From contig CADCSX010000012.1 in the NCBI GenBank assembly GCA_902805475.1, positions 1,364,001 to 1,428,000 of the forward strand: a DNA stretch of 64,000 bases, read 5' to 3'. Positions within the stretch are counted from its first letter, which is position 1. Each line of letters opens with the position of its first letter. Both the position numbers and the translations under genes were made by a program. This document shows positions 57,626-64,000 of the stretch, piece after piece. The stretch is from Entonaema liquescens. Its lineage: Eukaryota; Ascomycota; Sordariomycetes; Xylariales; Xylariaceae. The notes below the pieces were generated by a model. The model searched no databases and had not been told where the DNA came from. It worked only from the letters and a program-made list of their open reading frames with translations.

Positions 57626-58143
57626 TCAGTCCAACCATAGTCGGTACGTGCCGTAGTGGCTGTTGATGTTAGGATGGTCTGCGATGACTCCTAGGTTTCC
57701 CTTGCCGACACAACCATCCAGCAGTGGGCTGGCTATGTAAGTTGCCAGCCAGGTTGCAGTTCGGTTGACGGGTCTGTTGACGTAGGGCTGGGCACAGAAG
57801 CGGACTCGGCATGATCCCTGGTTCCAGACAGCGCAGATACCGGAGTAGAGTGCGAACTGCTGCTGCTCGTCGGTTCGAATGGTGTCAATGATCTTCTGGC
57901 AGTCCGAAACTGAGGTGTTGGTGGACTACGATGTATCTTGTTAGTCTAACCGTATAATATGTAGTAAAATAGGAGAGGAATCTTGTGACTTACGCCATAG
58001 CAAGTGTAGGCATCTCGTTTCTCGAGACCAGAAGATGCCACTACAAATTCGGTGCCGAATGCGATCTCAGATGAGTTGAGTACCTTCGCCATGCCTAGGC
58101 AACTGCCAAAGGCGAAAATGGCGAAGATGGCAGTGAATCTCAT
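57626..58143 (-). CDS. Small secreted cysteine-rich protein B
   Basis: The protein, 149 residues, is predicted secreted. Exons are 57994-58143 and 57626-57925, with a 67-bp GT-AG intron in phase 0, the same intron phase as protein A. A signal peptide covers residues about 1-19, and LEKR near residue 43 is a likely Kex2 processing site before the cysteine-rich part. Cysteines follow the same order as in protein A (C, DC, C, GSC, FC, C..KG..G). Shared architecture and strand suggest an old tandem duplication. A TTAGGTACCTAA palindrome lies 206 bp before its ATG. The function is unknown. Confidence 0.72.
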
Positions 58144-58348
58144 GGTGAAGAGATTAGACGTCAGAGGTTCTTTAGAGTTGTATAAAAAGGGTGATTGCAA
58201 GGGAGTGTGACCTTGAGATTCTGGTAGGAACAAGATGTGCGTTGACCAGCGTGTTCTTGGATGGTCAAGAAAGTTGTAAAATGTCTGTCCTGAGACTAAA
58301 AGCAAATAAAGAACACTTAAAATCACCCGTAGAAAAATGTAGCATACG

Positions 58349-58360
58349 TTAGGTACCTAA
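58349..58360. promoter_or_regulatory. TTAGGTACCTAA palindrome upstream of secreted protein B
   Basis: Perfect 12-bp palindrome, 206 bp from the ATG of protein B (minus strand). It is identical to the copies before elp2 and pol12. Promoter role is inferred. Confidence 0.38.
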
Positions 58361-61300
58361 TCTTGAGCAGGCAGTTGCGTTCAAGTTTTAAGCAAGCAGA
58401 CACTGTGAAAGTACTTAGGTAGGTGCCGTACAGCAACAACCAGTTGAGGCAGGACCAACCACTACCTACGATACGATAACGCCAGTACGTACATTTGTAC
58501 ATTTCTTAGTACCTGCCTACCCTTAGTAAAAACGTATTATTCTTTGCCTTATCCTCCATACCTAGGTAATGTTTGAATCGGAATATCGAAGCAAACTCCG
58601 CGCATGTAGGGACGTTGGCATCCTGAAGTGCATAATCATTGGCCCCTTCTCCCCTCTGCTACGCTACGCTGCAGCTGGATCTGGCTCCTCCTTGTGTACA
58701 CTGACAATTTTATATCGAGATTATGCAGGCGAGATTTCAACAGCGCCCATAGATCAGTACGTCATATACGGGTGCTAGCAGAGCCTCATTAGGTGCACTA
58801 TGGTCATAAAACACATACCTAGATAACTAGGTTAAGTACTTGGTTAAGTACTTACATATATGTTGGATAGCTGAGTTGAATCCTTCGTTACAATCTACGA
58901 TTATCGATTATATAATAAACCCTGACGATCAAATATCATAGCTACCCGTTCAGACGTTGAAGTCTTAGGTAGGACATATCGTATGCCGGACATGACAAGA
59001 GCTTGTGAATCGATGGAAGCGAACATTCGGAAGCACTCACAGACGCGTAAGATACCTATAAGTTGGATCGGGACGCGCTACAAGTAGCCAAGGTCAGCTG
59101 ATCGTATCGAGCGTTCACAGATCGATCGGATGTCGTTCCAGTAGCGCCATGTCAAGCCACGGGATATGATCTCTACAAAGCCTCATCCAACACATCGATA
59201 TGATAGTAGAGCCACATCGCACGTCAATCATATTATAATAGAAAAACTATAAGATGCGCCAACTCTTAGGCCTTACTACTTATGTAATGGCTTACGCGCA
59301 TAGTAAATACTACCTATATGGCTAGCTAAACTAGCTCCTAATGAATCGTAAACGGATATGATTAACAGGGGCAGTGACGCTGTTGTTATTAGCTAGTGGG
59401 GAAAATATATTTATTTTCAATACGTATTTTATGCTTAACATCTTGGACTTCCAGACTTGTAGGTTGACTGACCAGGCCAGCTTCCAGGAGTAACACGTTT
59501 TTGGGCTGTGTACAAGGTATTTTGGCATCGGTATTAATTAACATAAGCATTTAGCTGATATAATAAACGGGTATTGGATCTGAATATGGAAGTGATCACT
59601 ATGTCTTCTTAGACGATTACTACAATTCCCACTTTAGTAACTTAGCTAAGCTCAACGAACCTTGTCTTCGAGTTCTCCTCAATCCGGTCATCTCGTTCGT
59701 AATAATTTCTAGGTTATATATTGCTGTGCCCCTCAAGAGGATACATGTAGGCTGTGCGAACCGGTGCGAAAGGTAAAGTATTCCCGTACGCGTGTAGCTT
59801 CTCGGCTTCCATGTCCGGTTTGAGGATTTGTTGCGTTGCCTGCCGCTTGCTGTGGCCGAAAAGTCGGAAATACCCGTAATTTATTATGCAATGTGCCATG
59901 TGCTTGTTGGGTTTATGCTGAGATCTGAGGCTAGGAAAAGAATCCTTCAAACAAGATCATTCGGTTCATTGGGACCCTCGGGACCCTTGAGTTTCATCCT
60001 AAAGATATTTACATACTACTATGTAACAAAACGCACGCGCGTGCTAGGAACGAATCGACTCCATATGATTTGTCTCTAATAGTTGAACCGTGGTAGACTT
60101 TGGTAAGACTCTCCGTAAGCACTTAATGAGTTTGCCACCAATGCTCCGATCAAAAAGGTCCGTGGAGGCCTCGATCTACAGCTTATCATGACGAGCTAAA
60201 CTGAGATGGGAGTGCGTGTTGGTACTTTGGCGAACTTTGCATATGAGCTTAGACCAATATCTAACGAAAGGATAACGCTAATTCCTATTTGAATACGATA
60301 AACGAGACAGCTCGCAATCGCTACCAATATTGTACCATTACAAAAGTACGAGGCATCTATGTCATGATTAATAAAATCTCAAAACTCAAACTTGCGCAAA
60401 CTTAAACCAAGAATCGCTTGCTGTTTCATACGAGGCGCTAATAGTGACAGTTGTACGAGAACTACCCATAGTTAAATAGAAAACTTATAGATACCTAATC
60501 AAAGGTTGCTGGGAGAAACTATACTGATAGACGATAGATAGGAAGACTTTCAATCGAGGGGTAGTTCTTCGGCTCAAGGTAAACGCCCTCCCGCGTAACT
60601 TCCAGCCAATGTCTTGCATTGAAAAGATGCAAGAATGCAAGAATGCAGAAAATGCATGCAGGTGGTATTAAAACCCACGTGTAGAAAAAGAAAAGCTTGT
60701 GAATTGGACGAATTAGGTTATTACCTAGGGGAAGCTGTTGCGACGGGTGCAAGCGTTATGGGGCCATAGACTCCAGATTTTAGCACTCTTTAGTGGTCAA
60801 GCCCCCCATGGGTCTGTGCTACATACTCTATCTGGCCAGGTACCCCTGTCCCCCCCTTTTTGATTGATCCAATGGCCCCTTGGCTCCTGCATCTATCAGA
60901 CGCATGGATTCGCGCTATGGGCTGCTGTAAATGGCTGGCAGGGTTAACAAGGTTAAGCGACAAGGTTAGCAAAGTTGGAAACTGCAGAAGTCTGGAACAA
61001 ATACTCCATTTACCTTTTGTCTACTGCACTTTGCCTGTCTGTCACTACTTTGTATCTTACACATACACTCTCTCTCACTTCTGCCATTTATTCTTTTTTT
61101 GCCCCTCGAAGGCTTAGGGTCACTCGTTCCTTGCATGATCACGTACGACTTGTCGGCAGCAAAACATTCATTCGTTTCATTTTTAGTTGCTAGGAAGTAG
61201 TATCAGTGGGCATAACACAAATACACACATACATTACATGATATTACATACATGAATACATAGGTCGCAGTCATTCCCTACCTCAGATTCGCACCCTCCT

Positions 61301-61596
61301 TTAAACCTCAATTCTCGCGTCGATCCTTTATTTTTTTTCGGCCTATCTTGAGACTTGATATACTTTATACAAGGAAGTATCAATGCGTTGAAAAATCGAG
61401 CGTCATTGATTTCCTTTTTCTTCGACCAATTGATCCAGCCTCCATCAGCCTCCATCAGCCTCCAGCACAGTTTGGAGTACGATCGCAAAAACAGAGCAAG
61501 TTCTAGCTTGCTCCTTCCAATTGCGTCCTTCCAGACCCTAATCCCTTAGCCTTGGCTAAGTGTGATCTTTACCCTTTTACCCTTTAGCGGCTTCCG

Positions 61597-61656
61597 GTGA
61601 GTTCGACACTTCTTGTACGCGTTGTCTCACGTTTGACTAACCGTCCCTCTTATTAG
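61597..61656 (+). other. Probable 5' UTR intron
   Basis: GTGAGT donor, GACTAAC branch-like element at about 61635-61641 and TATTAG acceptor give a 60-bp intron in the leader of the gene at 61825. It is predicted from signals only. Confidence 0.5.
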
Positions 61657-61824
61657 CACTTGTTCCCCAATCCGATCTTACACTCCCATCGCCGCGTTCC
61701 TCACTCTGGGACATCGTGTTTTGTCTCTTCGGGGACTCAATTCTAAAGACAGCGGTGCCTACATATTAATATCTCCTCCATTCGACACCTGCGTGCCTCG
61801 ATCCTCATTTTCGTATTATTAGAA

Positions 61825-62292
61825 ATGGCTTCTATCACAGTAGAGAAGGCTACTAAGCCTGGTCAATTGACTGTTACTACCCAACAACTCCGACCCCCTA
61901 GCCACGAGAGGAGCCTGGATGGAAGTAGGGAGATGCGCAGGGGCTCGAATGTATCAACACCATGCTCAGCCGCCGCGTCAAATGGATTCGATACCGACAT
62001 AGAAGCTATGATGCCAGTCAAATCATCCGAGCGCCTGAACAAGACATCAACCATGGGAACCAGGCGAAAATCAGATTGCGCTGTCTGGCCTGGACAAGAC
62101 CACTGGCAGCAGAAGGCAAAGGACGCGAGAATCAATAATAGATCTTGCCAGTGCCTAGCTCGCCTCAGCAAGAGGAACAGAATAATTGTCAAGATCCTCA
62201 TTGGCCTACTGATAGTGGGCATTGCCGTCGGTATTGGCTTCGGCATTAGCAAACCTCTCGGCGCAGGCATCTGGCAACCCTCAAACCACTGA
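61825..62292 (+). CDS. Small single-pass membrane protein, unknown function
   Basis: The protein, 155 residues in one exon, begins at the ATG at 61825. The first 110 residues are hydrophilic with many Ser, Thr and basic residues. A basic patch (LARLSKRNRI) precedes one transmembrane helix near residues 122-142 (IIVKILIGLLIVGIAVGIGF). A short tail ends SKPLGAGIWQPSNH. This looks like a class of short tail-anchored proteins seen in filamentous ascomycetes, but I know no function. A likely 5' UTR intron precedes it. Confidence 0.65.
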   Translation: MASITVEKATKPGQLTVTTQQLRPPSHERSLDGSREMRRGSNVSTPCSAAASNGFDTDIEAMMPVKSSERLNKTSTMGTRRKSDCAVWPGQDHWQQKAKDARINNRSCQCLARLSKRNRIIVKILIGLLIVGIAVGIGFGISKPLGAGIWQPSNH

Positions 62293-63130
62293 TTGTCAGA
62301 TTAATATAGAAGCGAAAGGCTTCACGTGTTATCAGAAAGTACGGGTGTTTTCCAAATTGCGACCTTGTTGTATACCAATGACACTAGGTACTCGAAGAAG
62401 CCGAGGATTTTATTCGGCCTACCATTATTGCTGTTAGGAGCCTGCCGGGGGCTAATATACCAACAATACCCGACGCTGATTCGAAGCAGCGTTTGTTTGC
62501 CTTTCAATTGTCTATACTCTTCAATACTCTTGTTGATACCCAATTGGACTTCCGAGTTCATATGCAAACTGGTTTTTCATAATTCAGGCCAGGGGAGAAA
62601 CGGTACCTCATTAGACTACGGACTATAGCGGCGTTAGGAGTAACACGTGGAATGTGGACAAGGCATATCACGAAAAGGCGTCTTGTTTTTTTGCGGAAGT
62701 GCAGTTGATACTGGAACTTAAAGAGCATAGTGTTTCGGCCAGATTAGGCACAAGATCGATACCAGACGCTTCGCGGCGTATCATGAAAAATCAACGAACG
62801 ACCTGCTTAGGGCCCGTTATTACAAATCATGCGGTTAAGAACATGGAACCTGTTTTATGATCTCATTGAGTGACATGTAAGGAAGATGTCTTTATTAGCT
62901 AGAGCTATCTGCTAGTCTCGATTTGCAACAATTACTTCGAGTTAATACTGAATGATAATAGACACTCGTCTAACCTAGAGTTCTCGTAGCCAGTCCGGAA
63001 TTATCTATCTGCAAAAATGAGATTGCATACGCTATACAAGATTTACTGACAAGTGAATGCGTTTGCACATAAGATTACCTGAGGCATGGAAATGGCTAAT
63101 GATATTTGTGTTAGATAGGTTTACCTGTAT
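62293..63130. other. Convergent intergenic region
   Basis: No gene was recognised. Overlapping short frames at 62322-62628 on both strands appear random. Confidence 0.5.
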
Positions 63131-63613
63131 TCATAAAGGCACGTCCTGAAGCTCTTCGGAACTCTTGGATATACTTCCCACTCCACCTTCGCCGTGATTA
63201 TTAGACGGGGTGGCCCCAGCGGCGTCGGCCTTTACATCTACAACCCTCTCGCGGCCGTCAGCTCCTTGTTTTACGTCCAGCGATCTGCCGGGCCGTACCA
63301 CATTCGGCGACGTCGGTACGATCGGCAAGGGAGGCCTCCGGATCGCTACCCGTGGCCGGGTAAACGGCGCTAGGCGCGATGATCTCGCCGGCCGCTCGGA
63401 AGCCGCCACGGCTTCGCGCCACGGCATCACGCGCTGAGAGGGCAGGGCGGCCATCTCGATGTCGCGGGTCGGGGTCTGCGAGTCCCGCCATGCGGAATAC
63501 AGGGCTAGGGTGGTGAATGTGAGGGGGATCAGGGCGAGGATGATGTACATGGGGATCCAGTTGCTGTTATCGAACTTAGGGGGGAGGAAATGAGGAGCGT
63601 CTTTTAGAGCCAT
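63131..63613 (-). CDS. Small single-pass membrane protein with basic tail
   Basis: The protein, 160 residues in one exon, begins at the ATG at 63613. A transmembrane helix covers about residues 20-41 (PMYIILALIPLTFTTLALYS), followed by a long hydrophilic, arginine- and proline-rich tail (RPRVAIRRPPLPIVP). I do not recognise a family. The codon bias toward G/C suggests a real gene. It is convergent with the membrane protein at 61825. Confidence 0.55.
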   Translation of the reverse strand: MALKDAPHFLPPKFDNSNWIPMYIILALIPLTFTTLALYSAWRDSQTPTRDIEMAALPSQRVMPWREAVAASERPARSSRLAPFTRPRVAIRRPPLPIVPTSPNVVRPGRSLDVKQGADGRERVVDVKADAAGATPSNNHGEGGVGSISKSSEELQDVPL

Positions 63614-64000
63614 TGGGGAGGGGATGTGTGGGTTAGCTGGAGGGAGAAGATGTGGTGGTGGGAATGGTAGAGTTAGGGGGCAAGAGTGGGAGGAAGTAGA
63701 GCGAAATCACCAACGATGGATGGTATTACTGATACGAGTGTTTTTGCTGCGAGATCAACTCGGAGCTAACTCAACGTTGGGGGTTTCAAGGCCAGCTGAT
63801 TATGGCGAGGAAGGACTAAGTAAACGAAGTCGACTTGGGAGGGGTCGCGTAAGGGGCTATATATGGCTGATTGTTCTATGTAGAATGAAATAAAGCTTTG
63901 TCTCTGAACTTGATTATTGTTCGGATGGGCCCTTGTTCGAATACAATAAGCTTCGAGGGGCGGATGTTCCTATTTGTCAATATCAACTACACTTAAGCAT
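63614..64000. other. Upstream region of the last gene
   Basis: G-rich sequence directly upstream of the ATG at 63613 should hold its leader and promoter. No other feature was recognised before the window ends. Confidence 0.5.

Larger units (their letters stand above)
58144..61824. other. Gene-poor region upstream of a membrane-protein gene
   Basis: About 3.7 kb with no recognised gene. A minus-strand frame at 60519-60752 encodes a hydrophobic helix but lacks an ATG. A CCTCCATCAG repeat lies at about 61437-61463. The 3' part contains the 5' leader and leader intron of the gene at 61825. Confidence 0.45.

Noticed and set aside
60519..60752. Minus-strand frame with a transmembrane-like helix
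   Set aside because: It has no ATG, a stop lies just upstream, and no donor or acceptor context makes it a convincing exon.

Overview
The window is nuclear DNA from a filamentous ascomycete, most likely a sordariomycete. Genes carry short introns of about 50-150 bp with GTAAGT-like donors and CTAAC-like branch points, and genes lie on both strands with no operons. The encoded proteins (Fes1, Alb1, Elp2, Trs31, Pol12, Cbp80, GSK3, a 375-residue actin) have a filamentous-fungal character. No rRNA, tRNA, CRISPR array or plasmid-like feature was recognised.

Layout. 0.3-7.3 kb: mitochondrial FAD/folate carrier, cap-binding protein Cbp80 and a GSK3 kinase. 7.3-19.9 kb: a 12.6-kb gene-poor stretch with microsatellites, a perfect 24-bp palindrome, a GC-rich island and at most one weak small gene. 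19.9-31.8 kb: Elongator subunit Elp2, a small-subunit serine palmitoyltransferase-like membrane protein, a mitochondrial GGQ release-factor-like protein, actin, the Hsp70 exchange factor Fes1 and mitochondrial ribosomal protein uL5m. 34.3-44.4 kb: two unrelated-looking ubiquitin-specific proteases flank a secreted histidine acid phosphatase-like protein and an acyl-protein-thioesterase-like protein that lacks its catalytic serine. 45.1-54.3 kb: ribosome-biogenesis factor Alb1, spliceosomal MFAP1, a Sec14-like lipid transfer protein, a small SAP-like protein, DNA polymerase alpha subunit B and TRAPP subunit Trs31. 54.7-64 kb: an accessory-looking end with a small conserved-looking protein, two related small secreted cysteine-rich proteins, a third cysteine-rich candidate and two small single-pass membrane proteins.

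Most genes are unlinked housekeeping functions: RNA metabolism, translation, membrane traffic, replication and ubiquitin turnover. The secreted cysteine-rich pair is the likeliest niche-related unit.

The main unusual signals are these. (1) An 835-bp MITE-like element lies between Pol12 and Trs31, with 42-bp terminal inverted repeats (38/42 identical) and flanking GGTGG copies. (2) Five apparent one-base losses, all at G/C runs, fall in three conserved genes between 43.9 and 51.1 kb. (3) A TTAGGTACCTAA-type palindrome recurs about 180-215 bp upstream of at least six start codons. (4) The GSK3 gene has a GC-AG intron. (5) Two hydrolase-family proteins have altered catalytic residues.
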